Positions 47,739-56,602 are shown, numbered from the stretch's first letter. The stretch: 64,000 nt of DNA from Tolypothrix sp. FACHB-123 (GCF_014697075.1 NZ_JACJRE010000014.1:62001-126000); one strand, 5' to 3'. Notes: generated by a model not told the origin, from the letters alone. Program-made: numbers and translations.

Positions 47739-47941
47739 ATTATTAGGAGCTAGAGGCTAGAGGCTAGGGACTAGAGAAAAGACATGGGGAAATAATTGAT
47801 CACAAATGACCCATGACCATTGACCATTGATACCCAAAAAACATCTACGCCCAAATTTTAAATAAAGAATTAAAAATTGTCTCTACCGGAATTCTCGGTT
47901 AGAGACAAACAGCAGACGATAAATTATTTTGACGATTATAG
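47739..47941. repeat. Repeat-filled fraD-fraE spacer
   Basis: The spacer contains tandem CTAGAGG/CTAGGGA-type 7-mers (47748-47776), TGACCAT heptamers (47810-47830) and the terminator-like hairpin listed separately. No gene is seen. Confidence 0.6.
47871..47906 (-). terminator. Terminator-like hairpin between fraD and fraE
   Basis: On the minus strand GTCTCTAACCGAG...CGGTAGAGAC forms a stem (47906-47879) followed by AATTTTTAA. It lies 35 bp after the fraD stop and upstream of fraE, so it should reduce read-through within the cluster. Confidence 0.65.
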
Positions 47942-48985
47942 TTAACGTTGGGCGGGAGGTACACCTACAATGGGTTTACTAATAGGCCCGCACTCAATTT
48001 CTGCAATTAGGGAAGTTTGCTCAGGTTTTTGAGTAGTTCCTCGGTTCGTAGATTCTGCAATTGGGCGAATCTGACAGGATTGTCTTAAATAATAGCCCCT
48101 GGGGTCGGAACTTGGCCCAGTCCAAATACTGAGTATATCTAGGTTATATTCGTCTTTTTTACGAGGATTAGGATTAGTAATTCGCGGTTCAATCCGCCAT
48201 AGGTTCTTCTCTTCTTTATCTTTTAGCCGCTTTTCTTGCAGTACTTTCTGACCGATATTGGCGATATTTGCATTAGCATTTTGTAACCATCTCTCCACTT
48301 GCGACCAAGGCTGTTTATTAATTTCTCTTTCTACTTTTGGTTGCATTTCTTTCAAAATTGCAGCCCCATTTGGAGAAACTTTAAGTGGTGACTCGGTTCT
48401 AATTACGAAGGTACTACGTTTAAAATCATCAGATAACAAACTAGGATATTCTGCGACCCAATTATTGACAACAAAGTAAAATTGAATCCAGCAACTTAGG
48501 AGCATGGAGCTAGCCACTAAGACAACAATTTTTTGCCGATCCTCTGGTTTAGGAATTTGAGTTTTTGCATCAGTACCGCTTCCTTCAAAAAACTCTGGTA
48601 TGGCCGTAATTAATGCGGAAATTGTCGGCCAAAAAACAATTGTATTAGTTGTGAGTACATTCTTATCGTTGTGACCGAATGCAAAAACACTGACTAAAAA
48701 TCCCGTTATAACTGCGCCTACAGGCATATAAGTCCCAGGAATTCTGGCTGGGTCATCGGTAGTATACCAAGCTGTACCTGCGATGAGAAATAACCAACCA
48801 AAAAATGCAATTGTATCTCTAATAGACCCAGTGGCAAAGTATGATATTATCCAAGAAAAAATACTCAGATAGATTAATGTTTGCCAAGCATAAGCTCTTT
48901 CAGGAACGAAGAACTTCTTAATTCCTGCGTAGATATCAGAAACAAAGTTGGTTAAACCCAATAAGTCTTTAAATAATGTATTCAT
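47942..48985 (-). CDS. fraD: FraD, septal-junction membrane protein
   Basis: A protein of about 347 residues with five predicted TM helices in the first 190 residues (ERAYAWQTLIYLSIFSWIIS; DTIAFFGWLFLIAGTAWY; GAVITGFLVSVFAFG; VVLVASSMLLSCWIQFYFVV) and a hydrophilic domain after them that probably faces the periplasm. It contains a coiled-coil-prone stretch (NIGQKVLQEKRLKDKEEKN). Anabaena FraD (about 343 residues, same architecture) is a structural part of septal junctions. The reading extends to a GTG at 48997, but ATG 48985 (MNTLFKDLLG) follows GGAAACT and is preferred. It lies between fraC and fraE. Confidence 0.88.
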   Translation of the reverse strand: MNTLFKDLLGLTNFVSDIYAGIKKFFVPERAYAWQTLIYLSIFSWIISYFATGSIRDTIAFFGWLFLIAGTAWYTTDDPARIPGTYMPVGAVITGFLVSVFAFGHNDKNVLTTNTIVFWPTISALITAIPEFFEGSGTDAKTQIPKPEDRQKIVVLVASSMLLSCWIQFYFVVNNWVAEYPSLLSDDFKRSTFVIRTESPLKVSPNGAAILKEMQPKVEREINKQPWSQVERWLQNANANIANIGQKVLQEKRLKDKEEKNLWRIEPRITNPNPRKKDEYNLDILSIWTGPSSDPRGYYLRQSCQIRPIAESTNRGTTQKPEQTSLIAEIECGPISKPIVGVPPAQR

Positions 48986-49054
48986 AGTTTCCAGCACCTC
49001 TAGAGCTTTAAGCGATCGCGATCTCGTTATCTATATCAATTCAGAAAAATACGG

Positions 49055-49621
49055 CTACTTCATCCGGAACAATAACACCAGAGTTATCGCACTATAACTT
49101 AAAGAATTAGCAATTAACATCGTAGATACTAAGCGATTACTGATAAACTTATTTCTGCTTAAATATCTCCACTTCTGCCGCTCCTGATTCGGCGTATTAT
49201 CTTCTGATTTCTTGCCCAAATTTTCATTAAGTAAAAATGTGAATCCTCTTAAGAGTAAAACTTTTACTATAAAAGTACCAAAAAAAATAATAAAGGCAGC
49301 TAAAATGACTAACGATTGTGTGTTAGAAGATTTTAAACTGTTAAAAAATACAAAATTAATTAATTCTGATTTCAACTGAATTGGCAAGACTGGCTGGATC
49401 AGAAAAAATACAACCCAACCAATAACACTAGAAAAAAGATTGATAGAAATAGCATAAAAAATGCTAGTTTTTTTATCAAAATTTAATCTACTATTAAAAC
49501 AATATGCTTCTATGGAAATAGCCATAAGTATAAATAGTAAATCAAATAAAATCGCACCTACGGGTAAAACTCGGGGAAAGTCCCAATTTTCAAACAAATT
49601 AAGCTCAAACATTTCAAACAT
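49055..49621 (-). CDS. fraC: FraC, filament-integrity membrane protein
   Basis: A 188-residue integral membrane protein with about four hydrophobic segments (GAILFDLLFILMAISIEAY; IGWVVFFLIQPVLP; LVILAAFIIFFGTFIVKVLL; a last one near the C-terminus). Anabaena FraC is about 179 residues and heads the fraC-fraD-fraE operon; it is required for correct FraD localisation at cell poles and for filament integrity. Size, topology and the two downstream genes support the assignment. Two close ATGs (49621 and 49612) are possible starts. The operon marks the host as a filamentous heterocyst-former. Confidence 0.85.
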   Translation of the reverse strand: MFEMFELNLFENWDFPRVLPVGAILFDLLFILMAISIEAYCFNSRLNFDKKTSIFYAISINLFSSVIGWVVFFLIQPVLPIQLKSELINFVFFNSLKSSNTQSLVILAAFIIFFGTFIVKVLLLRGFTFLLNENLGKKSEDNTPNQERQKWRYLSRNKFISNRLVSTMLIANSLSYSAITLVLLFRMK

Positions 49622-49799
49622 AAAAGTTTAACTGCAAAGGTTAACTTTAGAGAGTATAACTGGCACAACCACAGTGATGGGGGAAATTATCTCATACATG
49701 CTCCAGAAACATGTACGTAAGTGCTATGATAACTGCTCTATCTGAGAGCACAAGACATTCGTTAAGATTAAAAACTGCTATATTACAGCTTTTCGCGAC

Positions 49800-50936
49800 A
49801 TGACAAGGAACGGTATCGGTATTCGCACGGCGCAAGTGCGTCCTGAACGGCTCACTGGTCAAATTCACGTCTATGATGGTGCGGGGAAAGGAAAATCCCA
49901 AGCAGCTTTAGGGGTGGTTTTGCGCTCAATTGGTTTGGGAATTAACACACCTAGTAATTCCAACCGTGTCTTATTATTAAGATTTTTAAAAGGGCCAGAG
50001 CGAGATTATGATGAGGATGGGGCAATTGCTGCCTTACAGCGAGGTTTCCCTCATTTAATCGATCAAGTCCGGACTGGGAGAGCCGAATTTTTTGGCCCGG
50101 ATGAAATCACGGCTTTCGACTGTGTGGAAGCTGCTAGAGGTTGGGATGTAGCTAAAGGTGCGATCGCCTCTGGTTTATATTCAGTTGTGGTTTTAGATGA
50201 AATTAACCCAGTTCTCGATTTAGGTTTGCTCCCAGTTGATGAGGTGGTAGCCACACTTAAATCCAAACCCCAAGATTTAGAAATTATCGCGACTGGAAGA
50301 GCTGCGCCGCAAAAGCTGCTAGATATTGCTGATTTACATTCGGAAATGAAACCGCAACATCACCCAACAGCTAAAGCTCTGTTAATTGATGGTATTGAAA
50401 TTTACACTGGTGCCGGTAAGGGTAAATCTACTAGTGCTTTAGGTAAAGCCTTACAAGCTATAGGTAGAGGTATAAATCATCCAGGTTCTACCCGCGTGAT
50501 GATTATGCAATGGCTCAAAGGTGGTAGCGGTTATACCGAAGATGCAGCGATCGCGGCGTTGCAGCAATCATATCCTGAAGTAGTAGATCATCAACGTTGT
50601 GGTCGAGATGCGATCGTTTGGCGTAATTCCCGGCAAGAATTAGATTACGTAGAAGCCGAGAGAGGTTGGGAAATTGCCAAAACTGCGATCGCTTCGGGAT
50701 TGTATAAAACTATCATCCTAGATGAACTCAATCCTACCGTTGACCTAGAATTACTCCCTGTAGAACCGATTGTTCAAGCCTTACTCCGTAAACCTCGCGA
50801 TACGGAAGTAATTATTACCGGGCGCTGTCAAAATCAACCGTCATACTTCGATTTAGCTAGCATTCACTCTGAGGTTTATTGTCATAAACACTATGCAAAT
50901 CAAGGCGTAGAACTCAAACGAGGAGTAGATTTTTAA
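49800..50936 (+). CDS. Double-domain CobO/BtuR-like corrinoid adenosyltransferase family protein
   Basis: A 378-residue fusion of two homologous P-loop domains. Each is related to CobA/BtuR/CobO ATP:cob(I)alamin adenosyltransferases, which transfer the 5'-deoxyadenosyl group to the corrinoid. Domain 1 covers about 20-180 (P-loop VYDGAGKGKSQAALG, residues 27-33; VVVLDEINPVLDLGLLP). Domain 2 covers about 197-365 (P-loop IYTGAGKGKSTSALG, residues 204-210; IILDELNPTVDLELLP). Both keep the P-loop and the LDE(I/L)NP motif, so both may bind nucleotide. Single-domain enzymes are about 190 residues. Divergent from fraC. Confidence 0.85.
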   Translation: MTRNGIGIRTAQVRPERLTGQIHVYDGAGKGKSQAALGVVLRSIGLGINTPSNSNRVLLLRFLKGPERDYDEDGAIAALQRGFPHLIDQVRTGRAEFFGPDEITAFDCVEAARGWDVAKGAIASGLYSVVVLDEINPVLDLGLLPVDEVVATLKSKPQDLEIIATGRAAPQKLLDIADLHSEMKPQHHPTAKALLIDGIEIYTGAGKGKSTSALGKALQAIGRGINHPGSTRVMIMQWLKGGSGYTEDAAIAALQQSYPEVVDHQRCGRDAIVWRNSRQELDYVEAERGWEIAKTAIASGLYKTIILDELNPTVDLELLPVEPIVQALLRKPRDTEVIITGRCQNQPSYFDLASIHSEVYCHKHYANQGVELKRGVDF

Positions 50937-51222
50937 ATTTGTCAGTTGTCAGTTGTCAGTTGTTAGTAGGGGCGGGTTTATTTAGATTATCGTTGATCGG
51001 CGAAGATATTCGTGAACCCACCCGTACAGTTGTCAGTTGTCAGTTGTTCAGGATGTAACTAAGTAAGCACAGTCAACAGTCAACAATCTCCCTATTTTCC
51101 ACTAGTCTATGGGTAAATATTGATTGTGTTCTTTTGATAGAAATTAATAGGTAATTGTTCTAAAGCCTTTTAACCATTTTTTCATTTATTTTGAATTATC
51201 CACTTAGAAAAATGGTTAAAAC
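50937..51222. repeat. Heptamer array with an inverted copy of the GC-rich palindromic unit
   Basis: TCAGTTG heptamers (50941-50964 and 51029-51048) flank a copy of the hairpin unit (50966-51028: GTAGGGGCGGGTTTA ... AACCCACCCGTACA). This is the reverse complement of the units at 734-966, with the same flanking heptamer. A few GTCAACA heptamers follow near 51070. The rest is AT-rich; no gene is seen. Confidence 0.8.
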
Positions 51223-51837
51223 ATGCTGCGTTGTAATTTAGTTACCTTACCAGTTGTTCTAGCTGTTTTGGGCAGTACAATTCCGGCTACTGCTCTTCCT
51301 TCAGAAGTTTTTACGGCTCAGTTACCAGAAATTCAGCAAAACATCCCTGCTGGTTATGGAATACGCTTACCCGAAGAAATTCGCTTAAGCAATGTTAGCG
51401 ATGCCTACGACGGTAAACTACGCAATTTGCTTAGTCAACTAACTGTGCGCGTTTTTCCCAGCCCTCGCGGTTTGACTATCGGCTTGTTTAATTGTGAAGC
51501 TGCTACTACACCTTGTTTAGTAGGAACTTTTAGCGCAGATAACCCTAATGCTGTGACTGCGCTGTACGAGTTTGCTAAACATAAAGCTACAGGTGATCCT
51601 ATTTCCCTAGGAAAAAATATGCAAGGTTATTTTTTAGATGGAAATACACAAAGTCCAAAGCTACCTTTTTCTTCCCTGATGTGGAAGCAAGATGGATTAA
51701 TCCACACAGTCTCATTTCCAGCTAAAGAACGGCAAAACATTCTTTTTATGGGCTATTCAATGGCGAATCAGCCAGCAATTCGGCGCACTGTTGCCAAAGT
51801 TAAAAGACCAAATTCAGTTTTCTCATTAGTTAAGTAG
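51223..51837 (+). CDS. Secreted hypothetical protein
   Basis: A 204-residue protein with a clear signal peptide (VTLPVVLAVLGSTIPATA). The mature part of about 180 residues has one Cys pair (LFNCEAATTPCLVGTF) that could form a disulfide. It contains the segment LFNCEAATTPCLVGTFSADN, then YEFAKHKATGDPISLG, and a basic C-terminus (AKVKRPNSVF). I recognise no characterised family. Probably periplasmic or surface-located. It precedes a 36-codon small gene on the same strand by 106 bp. Confidence 0.7.
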   Translation: MLRCNLVTLPVVLAVLGSTIPATALPSEVFTAQLPEIQQNIPAGYGIRLPEEIRLSNVSDAYDGKLRNLLSQLTVRVFPSPRGLTIGLFNCEAATTPCLVGTFSADNPNAVTALYEFAKHKATGDPISLGKNMQGYFLDGNTQSPKLPFSSLMWKQDGLIHTVSFPAKERQNILFMGYSMANQPAIRRTVAKVKRPNSVFSLVK

Positions 51838-51943
51838 GTTTAAGTAGAGTTAAATAGAGTTAAGTAGACTTTAATATTACTGGGAGCGAGGGTTTAAAAT
51901 AGTTTAGGCTGAGTGTATTCACCTATTGATGCAAAGGTGCAAA

Positions 51944-52054
51944 ATGCCAGAACCGCAGAAAAAATTTTTAAACATCGATCCAGGCACACTAGTTCTGATT
52001 ATCTCTATTCTCATCCTGTTACCTTTGCTAGTAGCTGGTTTTTTTTCACAGTAA
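51944..52054 (+). CDS. 36-residue small membrane protein
   Basis: A short ATG frame, MPEPQKKFLNIDPGTLVL..., encoding 36 residues. After a polar N-terminus (residues 1-15) comes a single TM helix of about 19 residues (IISILILLPLLVAGFF). The start is preceded by AAAGGTG with 5-base spacing, a good Shine-Dalgarno. The clean domain split (charged head, one TM, stop right after) and the ribosome-binding site make it look real despite its size. No known small photosystem or cytochrome subunit matches. Function is unknown. Confidence 0.6.
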   Translation: MPEPQKKFLNIDPGTLVLIISILILLPLLVAGFFSQ

Positions 52055-52489
52055 ATGCTGAATCACCGGGGATTGCGCAGCCGCACTCTTGACTAAATTT
52101 TAGTTGCAATTGTCAGTAGAGCGATCGCCCTGTGCAATCTATCTTTTTAATCTAAAAAATGATGAAATTATCAAAATTTTCTCGATTAATTGAGTAAGCA
52201 AGCTCTGCAATATTCTGATTGCTTACTAACTTAAAATAACTAAATAGCCATTTATAAATTTAATCTTCAGTTTTCAAAAACTCCTAGACAAAATAATCTC
52301 TTAATACGTCTGCTTATTAGCCTATATCTGTAGATGTGCATCAGACTTAAATGATTCTCCCTAAGGAGACATGAATATTACTGAGTTGGATAGCTAACTT
52401 AAAAAAAGATTATTTGACACAAGAAACCAATTAAGGTTTCAACTTGTTAAAAATTTTTCCAGCTTTAGTTAGCTACAAGGAGTTCTAAA
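52055..52489. other. 435-bp intergenic region upstream of the KGG gene
   Basis: AT-rich, with one HIP1-centred small palindrome (AGAGCGATCGCCCTG, near 52118). AAGGAG lies 8 bases before the next ATG. The long leader is compatible with post-transcriptional control of the stress gene, but I recognise no riboswitch or RNA gene. Confidence 0.4.
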
Positions 52490-52825
52490 ATGTCAGACAC
52501 AAGTAAGCGTGGCTTTGCTTCTATGGATGAAGATAAGCAGCGTGAAATCGCTAGTAAAGGTGGACATGCTGCTCATGAGAAAGGTACTGCTCACGAGTTT
52601 ACATCTGAAGAAGCTCGCGAAGCTGGCCGCAAAGGTGGAGAAGCTGTAAGCCAAGATAGAGAACATATGGCTGAAATTGGTAGCAAAGGTGGTAAGAGTT
52701 CTCATAAAGGTAGCAAGAGCAAGCAAGAAAATGAGAGCGCTGATGATAATGAAGAAAAAGGCACTCGTGGTGGTACGCCAGAGCAACATTCTAAAGCAGG
52801 TAAACAAAGCCACAAGAATAAATAA
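52490..52825 (+). CDS. KGG-motif stress protein (GsiB/con-10-like)
   Basis: A 111-residue, highly hydrophilic, Lys/Glu/Gly-rich protein. It has repeated KGG motifs (REIASKGGHAAHEKGTAHEF, AREAGRKGGEAVSQDREHM, EIGSKGGKSSHKG, RGGTPEQHSKAGKQS). The family includes Bacillus GsiB and fungal con-10 and resembles LEA-type hydrophilins induced by desiccation, salt or starvation. It is predicted to be largely disordered and cytosolic. A strong Shine-Dalgarno (AAGGAG) and a strong downstream terminator fit a highly expressed single gene. Confidence 0.85.
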   Translation: MSDTSKRGFASMDEDKQREIASKGGHAAHEKGTAHEFTSEEAREAGRKGGEAVSQDREHMAEIGSKGGKSSHKGSKSKQENESADDNEEKGTRGGTPEQHSKAGKQSHKNK

Positions 52826-52950
52826 GCTGGTTGCTTAATTTCTGTTAACCAGCTACCTCTCACCCAAAGCTTAAGTAATTAAAGGTTATAAAGCCTAATA
52901 ACTACAACAGCAGGGTGCATTATCGCCAATTAAAAGTTTTGCTTTAGTCC

Positions 52951-53003
52951 TTGATTCATCCCATACTTTACCCAGAGTAAGGCATGGGGTGAATCAAATT
53001 TTT
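52951..53003 (+). terminator. Strong rho-independent terminator after the KGG gene
   Basis: TTGATTCATCCCAT (52951-52964) pairs over 14 bp with ATGGGGTGAATCAA (52984-52997, one G-U pair) and is followed by ATTTTTT. A second, smaller hairpin (AGCTGGTT/AACCAGCT, 52825-52854) lies directly after the stop codon. Confidence 0.8.
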
Positions 53004-53118
53004 TGGATAAAAAATATTAATTATCTTTAATAATTACGGCCTTACAAATTAGAAATTATACAGCTATTTATAAATTTATGTTAGATCTAGTCTAACGGAT
53101 TATTTTGGTAGTAAAAGA

Positions 53119-54894
53119 TTGCTGATACAAGACCGTTATCGTTTAATTCAGTTAATTGGTAAAGGGGGATTCTGCAAAACCTACCTTGCTGTAGATGAGA
53201 ATCAATTTCCTCCAGTTCCTTGTGTGGTACAACAATTATCACTGCGATATCAAACATCAGAAGCATTTATATACAAAGCACAACAGTTAAAAATACTAGA
53301 TCAGCATCCACAAATTCCGTCTTTAATTGCATACTTTCAAGATGAGCAATCTTGCTATTTAGTACAAGAGTTTATTGCAGGTAGTAATTTAGAAATTCTT
53401 TTACAAGCAGAAGATGCTTTTAGTGAAAATCAAATTTGGCAACTTTTAACAGATATATTACCAGTTATCAAATTTATTCACGATCGCCAAATTATTCATT
53501 GCAATATTAAACCAGAAAATATAATTTTCACGGATTCAAAAAAATTTGTCTTAGTTGATTTTGCTGCTACCCAAATTTTTAGCGAAATTAACCAGTGGAT
53601 GAGTAAAGACTGTATTGGTAGTCCTGAATATAGCGCACCAGAACAAACAAAGGGAAAGGCTGTTTTTGCTAGCGATTTATACAGCTTAGGTGTTACTTGT
53701 ATTCACCTGATGACCCAGATTTCACCATTTGATTTATACGATATAGCTAATGATTGCTGGGTTTGGCAACAGTATCTTAGCACCACGGTAAGCGACCGCC
53801 TCACCAAAATCCTTACTAAACTGCTGCATAAGGCTAGTCGCGATCGCTTTCAATCTGCTGATGAAGTTATGCTAGCAATGGGAATTGATTCGTGTTCATC
53901 TCCATCTCTCAGCACTTCCCAACCTCCTCAGCCTCTCTGGAAGTGCATACATACGCTACAGGGAATTGGTAACGTAAATACTGAGATTCATTCCCTAGCT
54001 TTCAGTCCTGATGGCAAAATTCTAGCCAGTGGTGATGAGAAAATTATCAAATTATGGAATTTAAGCACCCAAAAGCTAATAAATACCTTGTCAGGACATT
54101 CTCAAGCTGTAAAATCAGTTAATTTCAGTCCAGATGGCAAAATATTGGCATCAGCTAGCGACGATCGCACAATTAAATTGTGGAATATTCATACATCTCA
54201 AGAAATTTGTACCTTAGTGGGACATTCACACGCCGTCAAATCGGTGGCTTTCAGTCCCAATGGACAAATTCTCGCTAGCGGTAGTTGGGATAAAACCATC
54301 AAACTCTGGGATGTAAATACTGGTAAAGAAATTTCTACTATTACCGGACATCAATTACAGGTAAATTCAGTCGCATTTAGTCCTCAAGGACAAATTTTAG
54401 CCAGTGCTAGTCTCGATCGCACAGTTCGTTTGTGGGAATTGCTTACAAATGATGTGCTTTTTGCATCTCACGAAATTACGAAAGAATTTAAAAACCGCCC
54501 AAATTGTACCTTATTAGGAATCCTTTCAGGTCATTCATGGGCGGTTTTAACAGTCGCATTTAGTCCCGATGGAAAAATTTTAGCGACGGGTAGCGACGAT
54601 AACACAATTAAATTATGGCAGGTAAACACTGGTCAGGTAATTACCACACTGTTAGGCCATTCTTGGTCTGTTTTAGCAGTGGCTTTTACGATTGATGGCA
54701 CAATGTTGATTAGTGCCAGTCGCGATCGCACTGTTAAACTTTGGCAAGTTAGCACAGCAAAAGAAATCGCTACTCTCTCAGGCCATGCAGACTCTGTATC
54801 TACCGTTGCTGTCAGTCAAGCTGCACAATTAATTGCTAGTGCTAGCAAGGACAAAACCATCAAATTGTGGCAACTTGCACAGCAGGAAAGCTAA
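53119..54894 (+). CDS. Ser/Thr kinase-like WD40 protein, predicted pseudokinase
   Basis: A 591-residue protein: kinase-fold domain (about 1-255) followed by seven WD40 repeats (about 275-590; SLAFSPDGKILASGDEKIIK). Cyanobacterial relatives are active Hanks-type kinases. Here the usual VxK Lys is Gln38 (CVVQQL), the HRD motif is HCN (127-129, IIHCNIKPENII), DFG is DFA (147-149), and the helix-C Glu region reads KAQQLKIL. Lys, catalytic Asp and Glu are thus all replaced, so phosphotransfer is unlikely. The Gly-rich loop (GKGGFCKTY) remains. The only in-frame start is TTG 53119 (an in-frame stop lies 46 bases upstream). It probably acts as a scaffold. A short insert splits repeats 4 and 5. Confidence 0.9.
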   Translation: MLIQDRYRLIQLIGKGGFCKTYLAVDENQFPPVPCVVQQLSLRYQTSEAFIYKAQQLKILDQHPQIPSLIAYFQDEQSCYLVQEFIAGSNLEILLQAEDAFSENQIWQLLTDILPVIKFIHDRQIIHCNIKPENIIFTDSKKFVLVDFAATQIFSEINQWMSKDCIGSPEYSAPEQTKGKAVFASDLYSLGVTCIHLMTQISPFDLYDIANDCWVWQQYLSTTVSDRLTKILTKLLHKASRDRFQSADEVMLAMGIDSCSSPSLSTSQPPQPLWKCIHTLQGIGNVNTEIHSLAFSPDGKILASGDEKIIKLWNLSTQKLINTLSGHSQAVKSVNFSPDGKILASASDDRTIKLWNIHTSQEICTLVGHSHAVKSVAFSPNGQILASGSWDKTIKLWDVNTGKEISTITGHQLQVNSVAFSPQGQILASASLDRTVRLWELLTNDVLFASHEITKEFKNRPNCTLLGILSGHSWAVLTVAFSPDGKILATGSDDNTIKLWQVNTGQVITTLLGHSWSVLAVAFTIDGTMLISASRDRTVKLWQVSTAKEIATLSGHADSVSTVAVSQAAQLIASASKDKTIKLWQLAQQES

Positions 54895-54904
54895 AGGGGA
54901 AATA

Positions 54905-55204
54905 TCAGGCGCTACCTGTGAAGGCAACTTCCGGAAATTTCAACTGTGCTTCTGCCATTGGGCGGTTTCTACCTTCCTCTTGCCAGTAGTTAATCACTTC
55001 TGTGGCTTTATTGAGTAACTCAACCCGATCTAAATCGCTAATCCAGTGTTTAGACTCTAATTCCTTCTTTAACTCTTCCCAAGCATCATTTCTGGGCCAG
55101 AAGAAGTATTTGGTTAAAGGACTAGTGCCTTTACCAACAACTTGATCGACTGCAAGAGCAACGTTCTCATCCAACCAAAGAATTTTCAAAATAAACTTGG
55201 TCAA
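54905..55204 (-). CDS. ycf65: 30S ribosomal protein PSRP-3 (Ycf65)
   Basis: A 99-residue protein of the PSRP-3/Ycf65 family, a small-subunit ribosomal protein conserved in cyanobacteria and plastids. Signatures are [38 protein letters not shown] and [17 protein letters not shown]. The start is TTG at 55204, preceded by a perfect GGAGG with 5-base spacing, which decides it. It is convergent with the WD40 pseudokinase (10 bp between stops). Confidence 0.93.
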   Translation of the reverse strand: MTKFILKILWLDENVALAVDQVVGKGTSPLTKYFFWPRNDAWEELKKELESKHWISDLDRVELLNKATEVINYWQEEGRNRPMAEAQLKFPEVAFTGSA

Positions 55205-55504
55205 TCAAACCTCCGGAAATATCCAAGCATTACTTACTAACTTCGCGATCGCTTATTTTAACGCAATACCATGCCAGATGGGTAAATAGTTATTGGGCAT
55301 GGGGCATAAGGCATGGGAATTACAAATATTATTTTAGTTATGTGAGACGGCTTGATTTTGAAGATTTAGAAATTTATCGGCTGGTAAAGAAGTGGGCGAA
55401 TGGAGTTTGGCGAATTATCAAGCAATGGGATAATTTCTCTAAAAGACACATGGGCAAGCAATTGATTTCCAATGCCCAATGCCCTATGCCCTATGCCCCA
55501 AATT

Positions 55505-56299
55505 ATGACAAACCCAAATTCACCAAAAGCGATCGCAGTGTTTGATATTGATGGCGTGATTCGTGATGTTAGCGGTTCCTATCGGCGAGCGATCGCAGAT
55601 ACTGTTGAATATTTTACCAATCAAGCTTATCGTCCGACACCAATTGATATTGACCAGTTAAAATCCGAAGGGGTTTGGAATAACGACTGGGAAGCATCTC
55701 AAGAATTAACTTATCGTTATTTTGAATCTCAAGGACAATCTCGCGCTCAAATACAACTTGACTACAATTCTATTGTGGTTTTCTTTCAATCTCGTTACCG
55801 AGGTACAGATCCCAATAATTTTACTGGTTATATTTGTGACGAACCTTTATTATTGCAACCAAGCTACTTAGAACAACTAACACAAGCTAATATTGCTTGG
55901 GGATTTTTTAGCGGTGCTACTCGTGGTTCTGCTAATTATATTTTAGAAAAACGCCTCGGTTTAAACTCTCCAGTGTTGATTGCGATGGAAGATGCGCCAG
56001 GTAAACCAGACCCTACAGGACTATTTGCGACTGTGGAAATATTAGAAAATGGCTCAGAAAACCTACCACCTGTATTTTATGTAGGGGATACTGTAGCTGA
56101 CATGTATACAGTCGCCAAAGCAAGGGGTTTGCATCCACAGAGGAATTGGATTGGTATCGGCGTTTTACCACCTCATGTCCAAGAAACCCCAGCGCGTCGA
56201 GATGCTTATGTAGAAACATTACTTAAAGCTGGTGCGGCGGTAGTTTTCAGTAATGTACAAGAATTAATCCCAGAACAAATTGATGAGTTATTAAGCTAG
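55505..56299 (+). CDS. HAD-superfamily hydrolase, TIGR01548-like
   Basis: A 264-residue haloacid-dehalogenase-like phosphatase. Motif I is AVFDIDGVIRDVSGSY (Asp nucleophile and Asp+2). Motif II is WGFFSGATRGSANYI. The Lys/Asp motifs are PGKPDPTGLF and FYVGDTVADMYTVAKAR. The cap lies between residues about 20 and 110. It resembles the cyanobacterial/archaeal TIGR01548 group, some of whose members are fused to or neighbour histidine biosynthesis genes; the substrate is unknown. Start ATG 55505 is preferred. The frame continues upstream to 55472 only through a translated ATGCCC repeat. Confidence 0.88.
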   Translation: MTNPNSPKAIAVFDIDGVIRDVSGSYRRAIADTVEYFTNQAYRPTPIDIDQLKSEGVWNNDWEASQELTYRYFESQGQSRAQIQLDYNSIVVFFQSRYRGTDPNNFTGYICDEPLLLQPSYLEQLTQANIAWGFFSGATRGSANYILEKRLGLNSPVLIAMEDAPGKPDPTGLFATVEILENGSENLPPVFYVGDTVADMYTVAKARGLHPQRNWIGIGVLPPHVQETPARRDAYVETLLKAGAAVVFSNVQELIPEQIDELLS

Positions 56300-56602
56300 C
56301 TTGAAAATAGCGTTGACTGTTGACTGTTGACTGTTGACTGGGAAAAGAAATTTTTATGTTTGGTTGTGAGATTTTCTCGTGATTGACTAACTTGAAAATC
56401 ATGGCTAGAGAACTATTTTTTTGCCTGTGTGATGAATGGCACAAATTATCGAAAAGAAGGTGAAAGATTGGTAAGGGCACAATATTGTTGTGCCCTTAGA
56501 ATAATATATGTGTCGCGAACATTATTTGAATTGATATGAGATTCATAGTGAGGATTTTAGTCCTCAAAATTAGTGAGAGGAGCGTTGTGTACACAGAAAA
56601 AA
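56300..56602. other. Convergent intergenic region with repeats and hairpins
   Basis: TGTTGAC heptamers (56312-56340), a perfect hairpin AAGGGCACAA...TTGTGCCCTT (56473-56498) that may terminate the HAD gene, and GAGGATTTTAGTCCTC (56552-56567), a repeat also seen near 46920 and 57405 in variant form. No gene is seen. Confidence 0.55.

Noticed and set aside
55472-55504. Upstream extension of the HAD hydrolase
   Set aside because: The extra residues are a translated ATGCCC repeat; ATG 55505 begins the family-like sequence.
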